In this document: piece by piece, positions 26,542 to 35,793 of the stretch
Layout: every line of letters begins with the position of its first letter
How positions within the stretch are numbered: position 1 is the first letter of the stretch
Origin: Clostridiales bacterium
Lineage (GTDB): Bacteria; Bacillota; Clostridia; Peptostreptococcales; Acidaminobacteraceae
Length of the DNA stretch: 64,000 bases
Direction of reading: 5' to 3'
Assembly: GCA_016933835.1 (NCBI GenBank)
Contig: JAFGAC010000194.1
Location: 124,001-188,000 of the forward strand
Made by a program: the position numbers and the translations under genes
Notes under the pieces: model-generated
Told to the model about the DNA's origin: nothing
The model's input: the letters and a program-made list of their open reading frames with translations, nothing else
Databases searched by the model: none

Positions 26542-26609
26542 TTGGTATGCCTCCTTTCTTCCTAGCCGTTCTTAACTTGAAATATGTCAGTGGAACGTCC
26601 GTGCTACCG
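26542..26609 (-). ncRNA. Probable L19 leader RNA upstream of rplS
   Basis: The predicted leader contains TAGC-ACGGA-CGTTC pairing with GAACG-GCTA around a 21-nt loop: two helices with a 5-nt internal bulge, just upstream of GGAGG. Firmicutes rplS genes commonly carry such a leader (L19_leader family). The call is by structure and position. Confidence 0.55.
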
Positions 26610-26615
26610 CAAATT

Positions 26616-26644
26616 ATTATACCACAGCGTAAAGTCTATAACAA
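26616..26644 (-). promoter_or_regulatory. Promoter for rplS
   Basis: -35 TTGTTA (26639-26644) and consensus -10 TATAAT (26616-26621), spacer exactly 17. The -35 lies in the last codons of trmD. Confidence 0.8.
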
Positions 26645-27373
26645 GCGGTTTTTAATTTCTTTTATCAACTTCAAGATGCGTTCATCAAACACTTTATTCC
26701 TAATGCCCTTCTGTATTAAATCTGGTCTATTTTGAAGTGTCAATCTTATTGATTCCATCAATCTATATTCTTCAATCTTTTGATGATTGCCAGAAAGTAA
26801 AATTTCAGGCACTTCGTAATCCTTAAATACTCTGGGCCTTGTATACTGAGGATATTCTAGAAGACAATTAGAAAAACTTTCTTCATCTAAGGACGACTCA
26901 GCAAGTGCACCAGGCAAAAGCCGTGTTACAGCGTCGATAATGACTAATGCTCCAATTTCACCGCCACTCAGAACATAATCTCCAATAGAAATTTCCAAAT
27001 CAACATAATTGTCGATAATTCTTTGATCCAAACCTTCATAATGCCCACAAATTAAAATCAAATCTTTTCCAACAGATAGTTCATTCGCCATTTTTTGGTT
27101 GAAAGTTTTACCTTTTGGTGTCAGATAAACAACTTTTTTCTGATTATAATTCAATTTCTTCAATGCACTGGCAATGGGTTGAGGAGATAATACCATCCCG
27201 GCTCCGCCACCAAAAGGTGCATCATCGACAGAGTGATGTTTACTGTCAGAAAAGTCACGAAAATTAACTGCTTGAATATTTACAATACCATTTTCTTTCG
27301 CTCTTTTGATGATACTTGTGTTTGAATAATTATCAATAATTTCTGGAAACAATGTCAGTACTTCAATATTCAT
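26636..27373 (-). CDS. trmD: tRNA (guanine-37-N1)-methyltransferase
   Basis: 245 aa. TrmD methylates G37 next to the anticodon to prevent frameshifting. The SPOUT trefoil knot is visible: LILICGHYEGLDQRI and LEISIGDYVLSGGEIGALV. N-terminal MNIEVLTLFPEII is typical, and the C-terminal helical domain contains NHQKIEEYRL. The start overlaps the rimM stop (TAATG). Conserved rimM-trmD-rplS order. Confidence 0.98.
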   Translation of the reverse strand: MNIEVLTLFPEIIDNYSNTSIIKRAKENGIVNIQAVNFRDFSDSKHHSVDDAPFGGGAGMVLSPQPIASALKKLNYNQKKVVYLTPKGKTFNQKMANELSVGKDLILICGHYEGLDQRIIDNYVDLEISIGDYVLSGGEIGALVIIDAVTRLLPGALAESSLDEESFSNCLLEYPQYTRPRVFKDYEVPEILLSGNHQKIEEYRLMESIRLTLQNRPDLIQKGIRNKVFDERILKLIKEIKNRLL

Positions 27374-27855
27374 TATAATCCCTCAACAAGATTGACGACA
27401 ATATAGTGATCATTGATATTGATTTCTTTTATGAATTCAGAGACAGCCGGCAACAAGATATCTCTGTCTTGAGTCTTGATGACATAAATATGTTGTGCAG
27501 TATTGGTTAAAACATCTGATAATATTCCTATTTTTTCACCATTGCTCATTACGTCAAGTCCGATTAAATCTATGATTAAATATTCGTCCTCATCTAACTT
27601 TTTGAGATTTTCTCTGTCAATAAACAAATATTCATTCTTCAATTTCAAGGCATCTTCAATTGTATTAATTCGTTCAATTTGTAAAATCGGCATTTTTTTA
27701 TTATAAGTTACTTTCAATATTTTATACTTTTCTTCTTTTATATATACATATGCCATTTCTTCAAATCTTTCAGGATAATCAGTATAAGGATAAATTTTAA
27801 CTTCACCTTTGATTCCTTTGGTATTGACAATCTGTCCAACTTTTATTTTTTCCAT
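27373..27855 (-). CDS. rimM: 16S rRNA processing protein RimM
   Basis: 160 aa. RimM binds S19 and aids maturation of the 30S head. The N-terminal domain shows KVGQIVNTKGIKGEVKIYPY and YPERF. The C-terminal PRC barrel shows DLIGLDVMSNGEKIGILSDV and ILLPAVSEFIKEIN. GGAGTGA precedes the start. A short palindromic hairpin separates it from khpA. Confidence 0.97.
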   Translation of the reverse strand: MEKIKVGQIVNTKGIKGEVKIYPYTDYPERFEEMAYVYIKEEKYKILKVTYNKKMPILQIERINTIEDALKLKNEYLFIDRENLKKLDEDEYLIIDLIGLDVMSNGEKIGILSDVLTNTAQHIYVIKTQDRDILLPAVSEFIKEININDHYIVVNLVEGL

Positions 27856-27879
27856 AACTATTCACTCCATAAAAAGTAA

Positions 27880-27897
27880 ACCCAATTATAATTGGGT
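27880..27897 (-). terminator. Weak terminator or pause hairpin between khpA and rimM
   Basis: A perfect palindrome, ACCCAATTATAATTGGGT, directly after the khpA stop, followed on the minus strand by TTACTTTTTATGG. Probably partial termination, lowering rimM-trmD relative to rpsP. Confidence 0.55.
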
Positions 27898-28128
27898 CTA
27901 CTGAATTATTTCTACTATGACTCTTTTATTTTCTTTCATAGCTGCTGCTTTGACAACAGTTCTAATTGCCTTGGCAATTCGTCCTTGCTTGCCAATTACT
28001 TTTCCCATATCATCAGGAGCGACTCTTAATTCAATGATTACTGATTGATTGCTTTCAGTTTCATTAATTTCAACGAGTTCTGGGAAATCAACTAACGATT
28101 TTGCTATATACTTTACAAGTTCTCCCAT
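27898..28128 (-). CDS. khpA: KH-domain RNA-binding protein KhpA (YlqC)
   Basis: 76 aa, a single KH domain. KhpA binds RNA, in streptococci as a dimer with KhpB, affecting cell division and translation. The GxxG loop and surroundings read VAPDDMGKVIGKQGRIAKAI, followed by RTVVKAAAMKENKRVIVEII. GGAGGTG precedes the start. The rpsP-khpA-rimM-trmD order is standard in Firmicutes. Confidence 0.96.
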   Translation of the reverse strand: MGELVKYIAKSLVDFPELVEINETESNQSVIIELRVAPDDMGKVIGKQGRIAKAIRTVVKAAAMKENKRVIVEIIQ

Positions 28129-28153
28129 TATAACACCTCCGGATTACTAGTTG

Positions 28154-28417
28154 TTATTTTGACTCTTCAAATTTTGCCATGATACCAGTTCTTTTGAAGA
28201 TATCTCTAACAGTATCAGTAGGTTGAGCACCATCTTTCAACCATTTGATAGCACTTTCTTCATTGATCTTTAATTCAACGGGATTTGAAACTGGATTGTA
28301 GTAGCCAATTTCTTCAATAAATCTTCCGTCTCTTGGAGATCTTGAGTCAGCAACTACCAATCTATAAAAAGGTTTTTTATTAGCACCCATTCTTTTTAAT
28401 CTAATTTTTACAGCCAT
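28154..28417 (-). CDS. rpsP: 30S ribosomal protein S16
   Basis: 87 aa. S16 is an assembly protein of the 16S 5' domain. Family sequence: [40 protein letters not shown] and [26 protein letters not shown] precedes the start. It follows ffh in the ylxM-ffh-rpsP operon. Confidence 0.99.
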   Translation of the reverse strand: MAVKIRLKRMGANKKPFYRLVVADSRSPRDGRFIEEIGYYNPVSNPVELKINEESAIKWLKDGAQPTDTVRDIFKRTGIMAKFEESK

Positions 28418-28469
28418 TCTTTCACCTCCTTAAATATTATTATATCTCATCACATTAAGTGTGATTAGC

Positions 28470-29810
28470 TTACATGAACGGCATTTTCATGCCTCCCATT
28501 TTATTGCCTTTTGTCATTTGTGTCATTTGCTTCATCATTTTTTTAGTTTGTTCAAATTGCTTAATTAATCTGTTGACATCCGAAACATTAGTACCGCTTC
28601 CTGCCGCAATTCGTTTTTTCCTTGAAGCATTCAATAGGTTGGGATCTTTTCTTTCTTTTTTTGTCATGGACTGAATGACAGCTTCCACTTTGACTAATTC
28701 TTTATCATCAACATTTATATTTTTCATTGCCTTGCTATTCATTCCAGGAATCATATTCATCAATTCACTGAGAGGTCCCATATTTTTCATTTGTTGCATC
28801 TGTTCAAGAAAATCATCTAAATCAAGTTCTTGATTTTTGATTTTCTTTTGAAGTTTCATTGCCTTTTCTTCATCAAAGTTTTCTTGAGCCTTTTCAATTA
28901 AAGACATTATGTCTCCCATCCCAAGAATTCTTGATGCCATTCTATCAGGGTAAAATTCTTCGAAATCTTTGAATTTTTCACCAACACCAATAAATTTAAT
29001 TGGTTTACCAGTCACAGCTCTGACAGATAAAGCAGCTCCACCACGGGCATCACCATCTAATTTAGTTAAAATCACACCTGTTAAACCTAATTTTTCATCA
29101 AAAGCTACTGCAACATTTACAGCATCTTGACCGGTCATTGAGTCAACAACCAATAATATTTCATCAGGATTTACCGCATTTTTAATTTGGCTTAATTCAT
29201 CCATTAAATTATCATCAATATGCAAGCGTCCAGCAGTGTCGATAATTACTAAATCTTGTCCATTTTTATTAGCTTGATTGATCGATGCTTTAGCGATATC
29301 AACTGGATTTATTTGATCACCCATAGTATAAACAGGTATTTCAAGAGATTCTCCAACAACTTGCAATTGTTTGATAGCAGCAGGTCTGTATATATCACCT
29401 GCAACCAACAATGGTTTTTTACCTTGTTTCTTCAACAAATTTCCAAGCTTTCCGCCTGTAGTTGTCTTACCTGCTCCTTGTAAACCTACAAGCATAATTA
29501 CTGTTGGCGGTTTTGAAGAAATCTTAATTTTAACGTTTGTTTCTCCCATCAATTTAGTCAACTCTTCATTGACTATTTTAATGACTTGCTGTCCAGGAGT
29601 CAAACTCCCCATTACATCAGTTCCATTTGCACGTTCACTGACATCTGAAATAAATTGCTTTACTATTTTGAAATTGACATCTGCTTCAAGAAGCGCTAAT
29701 TTAACTTCTCTCATCGCTTCTTTAATATCTTTTTCATTTAATTTGCCTCTACCTGTTAAATTCTTAAAGGTATTTTGGAGTTTTTCTGATAAACCTTCAA
29801 ATACTGCCAA
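28470..29810 (-). CDS. ffh: Signal recognition particle protein Ffh
   Basis: 446 aa from TTG 29810, which has GGAGG seven bases upstream; the ATG at 29828 overlaps ylxM and lacks a site. Ffh binds signal sequences and SRP RNA and targets ribosomes to the membrane through FtsY. The N domain begins AVFEGLSEKLQNTF. The G domain has GLQGAGKTTTGGKLG, DTAGRLHIDD and TKLDGDARGGAALS. The C-terminal M domain is methionine-rich (MMKQMTQMTKGNKMGGMKM). Confidence 0.98.
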   Translation of the reverse strand: MAVFEGLSEKLQNTFKNLTGRGKLNEKDIKEAMREVKLALLEADVNFKIVKQFISDVSERANGTDVMGSLTPGQQVIKIVNEELTKLMGETNVKIKISSKPPTVIMLVGLQGAGKTTTGGKLGNLLKKQGKKPLLVAGDIYRPAAIKQLQVVGESLEIPVYTMGDQINPVDIAKASINQANKNGQDLVIIDTAGRLHIDDNLMDELSQIKNAVNPDEILLVVDSMTGQDAVNVAVAFDEKLGLTGVILTKLDGDARGGAALSVRAVTGKPIKFIGVGEKFKDFEEFYPDRMASRILGMGDIMSLIEKAQENFDEEKAMKLQKKIKNQELDLDDFLEQMQQMKNMGPLSELMNMIPGMNSKAMKNINVDDKELVKVEAVIQSMTKKERKDPNLLNASRKKRIAAGSGTNVSDVNRLIKQFEQTKKMMKQMTQMTKGNKMGGMKMPFM

Positions 29811-29824
29811 TGTCCATCCTCCAT

Positions 29825-30181
29825 TCAATCAATTATCAATTGATTCATTCTTTCAATAATATTGTCTAAAAATTGATCGTGATTTTTATCAATCAATTTT
29901 GTTTTCAACAATTCAATTTCTAAACTCATTTCTCGTAATTCTTTTTTATGAGTCTCAAATTTCTGAATTAAAGATAATTTTTCTTCAAAATTTTGTAAAG
30001 TTTTTTCACTTCTTTTAACCGAATCATATACAGCTTGACGGCTGATATTAAGATTTTGACTAATTTCTCCCAAAGATAAATCTTCATATATATAAAGTTC
30101 TATCATTTGCCTTTGATTTTCAGTCAGCAATTTACCATAAAAAGCGTATAAGTTGCCTATTTCCATTTTTTTTTCTATCAT
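29825..30181 (-). CDS. ylxM: YlxM family DNA-binding protein (SRP-associated)
   Basis: 118 aa. YlxM has a sigma-70 region-4-like helix-turn-helix: LLTENQRQMIELYIYEDLSL then GEISQNLNISRQAVYDSVKR. It is always found beside ffh or ftsY and is thought to act with the signal recognition particle. The C-terminus is a charged coiled-coil helix. AGGTGA precedes ATG 30181. It opens the ylxM-ffh-rpsP-khpA-rimM-trmD operon behind a near-consensus promoter. Confidence 0.93.
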   Translation of the reverse strand: MIEKKMEIGNLYAFYGKLLTENQRQMIELYIYEDLSLGEISQNLNISRQAVYDSVKRSEKTLQNFEEKLSLIQKFETHKKELREMSLEIELLKTKLIDKNHDQFLDNIIERMNQLIID

Positions 30182-30189
30182 TTCATCAC

Positions 30190-30213
30190 CTGTAAAGGTT
30201 ATTTGCTTTACAG
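30190..30213. other. Perfect inverted repeat at the ylxM transcript start
   Basis: CTGTAAAG (30190-30197) and CTTTACAG (30206-30213) around 8 bases, at the predicted +1. Its lower arm touches the ylxM ribosome binding site. Could be an operator or a 5' stem-loop. Confidence 0.5.
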
Positions 30214-30217
30214 TGTT

Positions 30218-30246
30218 ATTCTAATAGCTAGTGCTTCAATTGTCAA
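30218..30246 (-). promoter_or_regulatory. Strong promoter for ylxM-ffh operon
   Basis: Consensus -35 TTGACA (30241-30246), 17-base spacer, -10 TAGAAT (30218-30223). It lies between the ftsY stop and ylxM. Confidence 0.85.
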
Positions 30247-30264
30247 CAGAAAAATATAAAAACA

Positions 30265-31182
30265 TTAGTCAATTAATGCTTTTATAAAGGTTTCTCCATC
30301 AAAATCTTCAAGATCTTCAATTTTTTCCCCTAAACCTACTAATTTAACAGGAATACCGACTTCATCTTTAACAGCTAAAATCGCACCGCCTTTTGCTGTA
30401 CCATCCAATTTTGTAAGAATTATTCCCGTTATATCAGCTACTTCTTTAAAGGTTTTTGCTTGAATAATGGCATTCTGACCAGTAGTTGCATCAAGAACAA
30501 GTAAAACCTCTCTTTTAGCTTCAGGATACTCTCTCTCGACAATTCTGAATACTTTATTGAGCTCCATGACAAGATTTTTTTTATTGTGAAGTCTTCCAGC
30601 CGTGTCACATATCAATACATCTGTACCCCTTGATTTAGCAGCCTGAATGCCATCATAGATGACTGATGCGGGATCAGAACCTTCTTGTTGAGAGATAACT
30701 TCTACATCTACTCTGTGTCCCCATACTTTCAATTGGTCAATAGCTGCAGCTCTAAATGTATCTCCCGCTACTAAAAGTACAGATTTATTTTTGTCTTTAT
30801 ATTTTTTAGCCATTTTACCAATGCTAGTCGTTTTCCCTGCACCATTTACTCCAATGACAAGAATAATTTGAGGTGTAGTTGTATAGTCAATTTTACTTTC
30901 CTCTTCAAGAGCTACGTGAGAAATCAGTACATCCTTCAACACGCTTTTTATCTCACTGCTCTCATTTATTTTTCTTTCTTTCAAAGAAGTTCTCAATTCA
31001 CTAATGATTTTAAGGGTTGTATTCATACCAACATCTGCAGTAATCAATATTTCTTCGATTTCTTCTAAAAGTTCCTCATCTATTTTTCCATAATTAAAAA
31101 TCAAATCATCTATTCGATCGGTAATATTATGTTTGGTTTTATTTAATCCTTCTGATAATTTTGCAAATATAATTTTAAGCAT
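30265..31182 (-). CDS. ftsY: Signal recognition particle receptor FtsY
   Basis: 305 aa from ATG 31182, with AGGAGG six bases upstream inside the end of smc. FtsY receives SRP-ribosome complexes at the membrane. It is an NG-domain GTPase without the long acidic N-terminal A domain of enteric FtsY. Motifs: GVNGAGKTTSIGKMAKKYKD, DTFRAAAIDQL, DTAGRLHNKKNL, TKLDGTAKGG and VGLGEKIEDLEDF. Coupled to smc. In many Firmicutes ylxM-ffh follow in the same operon; here a strong promoter intervenes. Confidence 0.98.
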   Translation of the reverse strand: MLKIIFAKLSEGLNKTKHNITDRIDDLIFNYGKIDEELLEEIEEILITADVGMNTTLKIISELRTSLKERKINESSEIKSVLKDVLISHVALEEESKIDYTTTPQIILVIGVNGAGKTTSIGKMAKKYKDKNKSVLLVAGDTFRAAAIDQLKVWGHRVDVEVISQQEGSDPASVIYDGIQAAKSRGTDVLICDTAGRLHNKKNLVMELNKVFRIVEREYPEAKREVLLVLDATTGQNAIIQAKTFKEVADITGIILTKLDGTAKGGAILAVKDEVGIPVKLVGLGEKIEDLEDFDGETFIKALID

Positions 31183-34100
31183 CCAATTCCTCCTGAAAAT
31201 CAAAATCTGACAGTTTTAATGATATGACTTTAGATATACCGTATTCTTCCATCGAAACACCATATAAAGCATCTGCATATTCCATAGTACCTTTACGATG
31301 AGTAATCAATATAAATTGGGATTCAGTTGAAAATTCTCTTAAAAAATGTCCGAATTTATATACATTTGAATCATCTAATGCCGCCTCAATTTCATCCAAC
31401 ACACAGAAAGGAGTCGGCTTAGCCTTTAAAACTGAAAACAACAATGCGATAGCTGTCAATGCTTTTTCTCCACCTGACAACAAATTGATGTTTTGCATTT
31501 TTTTCCCTGGCGGTGATGCCATTATATTGATATCTGTTCCCAAAACGTCAGTCGGATCCGTCAATACAATTTCACCATGTCCACCACCAAATAATTCAGC
31601 AAAAACTATTTTAAACGACTCATTGATTTGATTGAAAGTATCTTTAAAACTCTTTACAATCTTAAGTTCCATCTGTTTTATAAATTTAGTCAGCTCTGAT
31701 TTTGACGAAACTAAATCTTCCAATTGAGTCGACAGAAATTCATATCTTTCTTGAACCATTTGATATTCCTGAATTGAATCCAAATTGACATGTTCAATCT
31801 CTTTCATTCTTTTTTTCAATTTATTCAATTCATTTTTGGAGATGAAGTCAATTGTGTTTTCAATTATTATTCTCGCTTCTACAATTGAAATTTCCCTTTG
31901 ATTCCATAGATTATTAGATAGATTGCTAACTTTGACATCCAGTTTTGCCATTTCCAATTCAATTTCATGTATTAATTGCCTGATATCATTAGTTGAATTT
32001 TCAACTTCTGTCAATTTATTGCTACTATCTTCCAATTCACTTTCAATATCATTGATCTTTCGCTTGTAGTTTGAACGTTTTAATTCAAAATGATTGATTG
32101 CTTCATTCAAGTTTCCAAGCTCGTTTCTTTTATTGTCCAATAGATCCAGATCATCATAAAGCTGATTGTTTTCAGTTTCTAAATTGTGACTCCATTCGTC
32201 GATTTTCAATGCTGTTTTTCTTTGTTGAATTTCATAATCATCTAATGTATTGGAAATATTCCTTATATTTTCATCAATTTTTGCATACTCAATTTTTAAC
32301 TGTGTCATTTGTTCTTCCATTGATTTCAATTTTTTTTCATCAACAGATGAATGCGTTGTATGATGAAGAATTCCTTCTATCTTACTTATTTCAGCACTCA
32401 ATTCTTTAATAGTATCATCCAATGAAGCACAATGATTTTCCTCAGTTTCAATTTCTTCTAAATCGCCTTTTCTTTCATTTTTAAGACGTTCATGGACTTT
32501 ATTGTCATTTTCAAGTTGTCTCACAAGTACCAGATTATCAGTTTCAACACTTATTTTTAAATTTTTTGTCTCAATCAGCTGATTTTTCAGTACTCTTATT
32601 TCATCATCAAATAAAATTATCTTAGATTCAAATATATTGCGTTGGTTTTCAATCTCATCCAATTGTTTTTTATATGAATCAACTTTAGTCTTAAGAACAT
32701 CCAATTCTTGTTTTCTTTTAAAAATATTATCATTTTTATTGCCTTTGCTTCCGCCTGTAATCGGACCATTTGTAATAATCACATCACCATCTAAAGTGAC
32801 AATCTTATAGTACCCTGTCAACTTTTTAGAAAGAAAAATACCATTGTCAATATTATCAACAATAATAGTCTTTCCTAAAAGATAATCAACTAAAGCATCA
32901 TATTTTGAATCGAAACTGATTATGTCTCTTGCAAATCCTAAAAATCCACGTTCATTTAATTTTATACTTTGTGATTTAACTTTCAAAAAACTTAAAGGTA
33001 AAAAGGTAGCTCTTCCTATACGGTCATTTTTCAACTGCTTAATGATTTCTTTTGCCTGTTCCTCATTATCTGTTACAATTTGTGTCGCACTTTTACCAAG
33101 GGCAGTTGCAATGGCTTCCTCGTAACCTTCTGGAATTTTTATCAAATCCGCTACAATACCTATAATTTTTTTATTTAGATTTTTCCTATCTATATATTGA
33201 AGAATTTTTTTTACATTATAGTTTAATCCTTCATAATTTTTTTCCATATTCTCAAAAAGTTCAATTTCAGATTCTGATCTATATTTCAGTCGACTCATTT
33301 CTTCTTGACTAGATTTGAGTTGATATAGTTTTTCATCAAGTTGATCTCTTTCAGTTACCTTAATTTTCAAGATTGTTTCATTGTTCTCAATTTGTTCATT
33401 GTAATTTTTTAGTTTCAGGTTATTTTCTTTGAATAACATTGTACTGTTCTCAATGTTTTTATTGGCTTCATCTTCTAACAACAATGCTTCTTTAGCTTTA
33501 TTATGCAATTTTTCAACATATTCATGGCTGGACTTTTTTTCGGCATTGTAAATATTCACATCAGATCTGAGCTCAATCAATTTACTCATCAATTCATTTT
33601 TATCAGAATTATTCAATCTGAACGCTTCTAAATTTTCAGTATACAGCCCCTCGAGATCAGCAATTTCTTTTTCATAAACTTCTTGTTGATTTTCGAGTAC
33701 TTCTTTCTCTTTGAATTTTTGAGAGATATTATTCTGTAAATTAGTAAGGTTATTCGTTTCACTTTTTATAGTTTCTTCAAGATATTTAATTTCTTTTTTC
33801 TTATTTGCTATTTTTTCTTCTCTTACTTTTACATCAATCGTCAAGCCATCTTTTTCTTTTGATAGGATATCGTATTGCTGATTGCTTTTTTCATTGTCAC
33901 TTTTTAATGTTTTTAAAATTTCATGTGAATTTTGCTGCTGAAAAACAATAACTTTTTTCTCTTCTACTAATTCATTGAGTATTTTTTCGCTTTCTAATTT
34001 TTCAAATTCTTTTTCATCATTCTTTTTCTTATATGCATCATACTCATCTAAAAGATATTTTATCTCGCTTTCTTTGACTTTCTTTTCTATTTCCAAAAAT

Positions 34101-34741
34101 TCTTGTGCCTTTTCACTCTCTTCTTTCAAAGGTTCTATGCGTGAACTGACTTCACCTATTATGTCATTGATTCTATCGATATTATCATCGACTTTTAAAA
34201 GCCTTTTTTCTGATTCTGTTTTTTTACTATTGAATTTTACAATTCCAGCTGCTTCTTCAAATATAAGCCTGCGATCAAATTTATTGTCGCTAAGAATATT
34301 GTCAATATTCCCCTGTCCTATTATGGAATATCCATCTGTACCAATACCCGTGTCCATAATCAATTCTTTGACATCTTTTAACCGACATGGTGCTTCATTA
34401 AGAAAATACTCACTTTCACCTGAACGATGAAGCCTTCTTCTAACACTTATTTCTAAAAAATCAGAATTAAAAAAATTAGTGCTATTATCAAAATATAGTG
34501 CAACTTCAGCAAAATTCAATGGTTTTCTATGATTTGTGCCATTGAAGATAATATCTTGCATCTGTGCGCCTCTTAATATTCTTGCCTTCTGCTCACCTAG
34601 CACCCATCTGATTGCATCAGTTATATTGCTTTTTCCTGAACCATTAGGTCCAACAATACAGGTGATACCACTAATAAAATCTATCTCTATTCTATCTGCA
34701 AAGGATTTAAATCCTTTCATTTCAATCTTATTTAAAAACAA
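31175..34741 (-). CDS. smc: Chromosome segregation protein SMC
   Basis: 1188 aa from a TTG start (AGGTGG four bases upstream), the normal SMC length. It organises and segregates the chromosome with ScpA/ScpB. The N-terminal ATPase half shows Walker A GPNGSGKSNITDAIRWVLGE at 31-50. Two long coiled coils flank a hinge (about 510-670, IIGIVADLIKIPEGYEEAIA onward). The C-terminal half has the ABC signature LLSGGEKALTAIALLFS and Walker B FCVLDEIEAALDD. It follows the radical SAM gene by 14 bases and overlaps ftsY. Confidence 0.99.
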   Translation of the reverse strand: MFLNKIEMKGFKSFADRIEIDFISGITCIVGPNGSGKSNITDAIRWVLGEQKARILRGAQMQDIIFNGTNHRKPLNFAEVALYFDNSTNFFNSDFLEISVRRRLHRSGESEYFLNEAPCRLKDVKELIMDTGIGTDGYSIIGQGNIDNILSDNKFDRRLIFEEAAGIVKFNSKKTESEKRLLKVDDNIDRINDIIGEVSSRIEPLKEESEKAQEFLEIEKKVKESEIKYLLDEYDAYKKKNDEKEFEKLESEKILNELVEEKKVIVFQQQNSHEILKTLKSDNEKSNQQYDILSKEKDGLTIDVKVREEKIANKKKEIKYLEETIKSETNNLTNLQNNISQKFKEKEVLENQQEVYEKEIADLEGLYTENLEAFRLNNSDKNELMSKLIELRSDVNIYNAEKKSSHEYVEKLHNKAKEALLLEDEANKNIENSTMLFKENNLKLKNYNEQIENNETILKIKVTERDQLDEKLYQLKSSQEEMSRLKYRSESEIELFENMEKNYEGLNYNVKKILQYIDRKNLNKKIIGIVADLIKIPEGYEEAIATALGKSATQIVTDNEEQAKEIIKQLKNDRIGRATFLPLSFLKVKSQSIKLNERGFLGFARDIISFDSKYDALVDYLLGKTIIVDNIDNGIFLSKKLTGYYKIVTLDGDVIITNGPITGGSKGNKNDNIFKRKQELDVLKTKVDSYKKQLDEIENQRNIFESKIILFDDEIRVLKNQLIETKNLKISVETDNLVLVRQLENDNKVHERLKNERKGDLEEIETEENHCASLDDTIKELSAEISKIEGILHHTTHSSVDEKKLKSMEEQMTQLKIEYAKIDENIRNISNTLDDYEIQQRKTALKIDEWSHNLETENNQLYDDLDLLDNKRNELGNLNEAINHFELKRSNYKRKINDIESELEDSSNKLTEVENSTNDIRQLIHEIELEMAKLDVKVSNLSNNLWNQREISIVEARIIIENTIDFISKNELNKLKKRMKEIEHVNLDSIQEYQMVQERYEFLSTQLEDLVSSKSELTKFIKQMELKIVKSFKDTFNQINESFKIVFAELFGGGHGEIVLTDPTDVLGTDINIMASPPGKKMQNINLLSGGEKALTAIALLFSVLKAKPTPFCVLDEIEAALDDSNVYKFGHFLREFSTESQFILITHRKGTMEYADALYGVSMEEYGISKVISLKLSDFDFQEELDA

Positions 34742-34755
34742 TGTGCCACCTCATA

Positions 34756-35793
34756 TCAATATATTGTATAACTTTTTCTCTCATCATCGATAATTAAATC
34801 AAACTTGTAGCGCATAATTTCTTCGCTTTCTTCAATTTTTAGATGCGTATCTGGAAATACAGTTGAAAAATAAATTAAATTTTCTTTACGATGACCTGAT
34901 AGATTTGAACGGTCTTTTTGATTTATAATAATTTTTATCTCTTTGCTCTGATTGAATCCGATAATTTCCTCAAGCGCATTTCGAAACATCCTTGCTTCCA
35001 CTAAGTTTTTAAATGATGGATGAAAAGGTCCATCTACTATATCTGTACCCATTAAAAGTTCATCTGTAGGTTGCAAACCAACTCTGATAACATTGATTTT
35101 ATGAGAATAAAAAAGCTGTAAAAGATCTGATGTGTACTCAATTGCATCTTCCATGCTTAAAGCATGATAAATTCCCTGCTCATACATATTGCACAATTCA
35201 GTTTCTTTTAAAACAAGCGTTGGATATATTCTAACACAATCAGGTTTTAAGCTTATTATTTTCTGCGCCGTTTTATAGGACAAATCATATGTATCACCGG
35301 GCAGTCCTATCATCATTTGCAAACCCAATTCAAAATTATAATATTTTATTAAATTAGAAGACCTTATTACATCTTCGATCGTATGTCCTCTTTTAGCTTT
35401 TCCTAGAACAGTGTCATCTAAAGATTGCACACCTAATTCAATTGTTGTCACACCATATTCCTTTAAAAACAAAAGGATTTTCTCATTGATATAGTCAGGG
35501 CGCGTTGAAAGTCTAATTCCGTCAATCATACCTTTCTTCAAATAAACATTGGCAATTTCCAAGTAGTCAATTTGTTGGCTCATTGGAATACCCGTAAAAC
35601 TCCCACCAAAAAAAGCAATTTCAATGTGTGTGTTATTATGGTTGATTCCTGACAAATGGGTATCAATCAATTTGATAATTTCTTCTTTTTTGAGTTCACT
35701 TTTCACACCTGTAATTGATTTTTGATTGCAAAATACGCAATCATGTGGACATCCCTTATGAGGAACAAAAATAGGTATATTAACTTTCTTCAT
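34756..35793 (-). CDS. Radical SAM protein (Elp3-like/oxygen-independent coproporphyrinogen oxidase-like)
   Basis: 345 aa. Radical SAM enzyme with CPHDCVFC near residues 15-22, the CxxxCxxC ligand set for a 4Fe-4S cluster. GGSFTGIP, STRPDYIN, VELGVQSLDD-type (TIELGVQSLDDTVLGKAKRG) and GLQMMIGLPGD blocks follow, as in the HemN/Elp3 superfamily. The C-terminal 90 residues form a small conserved domain of clostridial homologues encoded between rnc and smc. The substrate is unknown; tRNA modification is a guess. Its ATG overlaps the rnc stop. Confidence 0.88.
   Translation of the reverse strand: MKKVNIPIFVPHKGCPHDCVFCNQKSITGVKSELKKEEIIKLIDTHLSGINHNNTHIEIAFFGGSFTGIPMSQQIDYLEIANVYLKKGMIDGIRLSTRPDYINEKILLFLKEYGVTTIELGVQSLDDTVLGKAKRGHTIEDVIRSSNLIKYYNFELGLQMMIGLPGDTYDLSYKTAQKIISLKPDCVRIYPTLVLKETELCNMYEQGIYHALSMEDAIEYTSDLLQLFYSHKINVIRVGLQPTDELLMGTDIVDGPFHPSFKNLVEARMFRNALEEIIGFNQSKEIKIIINQKDRSNLSGHRKENLIYFSTVFPDTHLKIEESEEIMRYKFDLIIDDERKSYTIY

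Noticed and set aside
29371-29859. 162-codon + strand open frame opposite ffh
   Set aside because: Antisense shadow of Ffh; no start signal and no recognisable motif.
33975-34430. 151-codon + strand open frame opposite smc
   Set aside because: Serine/phenylalanine-rich mirror of the coiled-coil gene, not a real protein.
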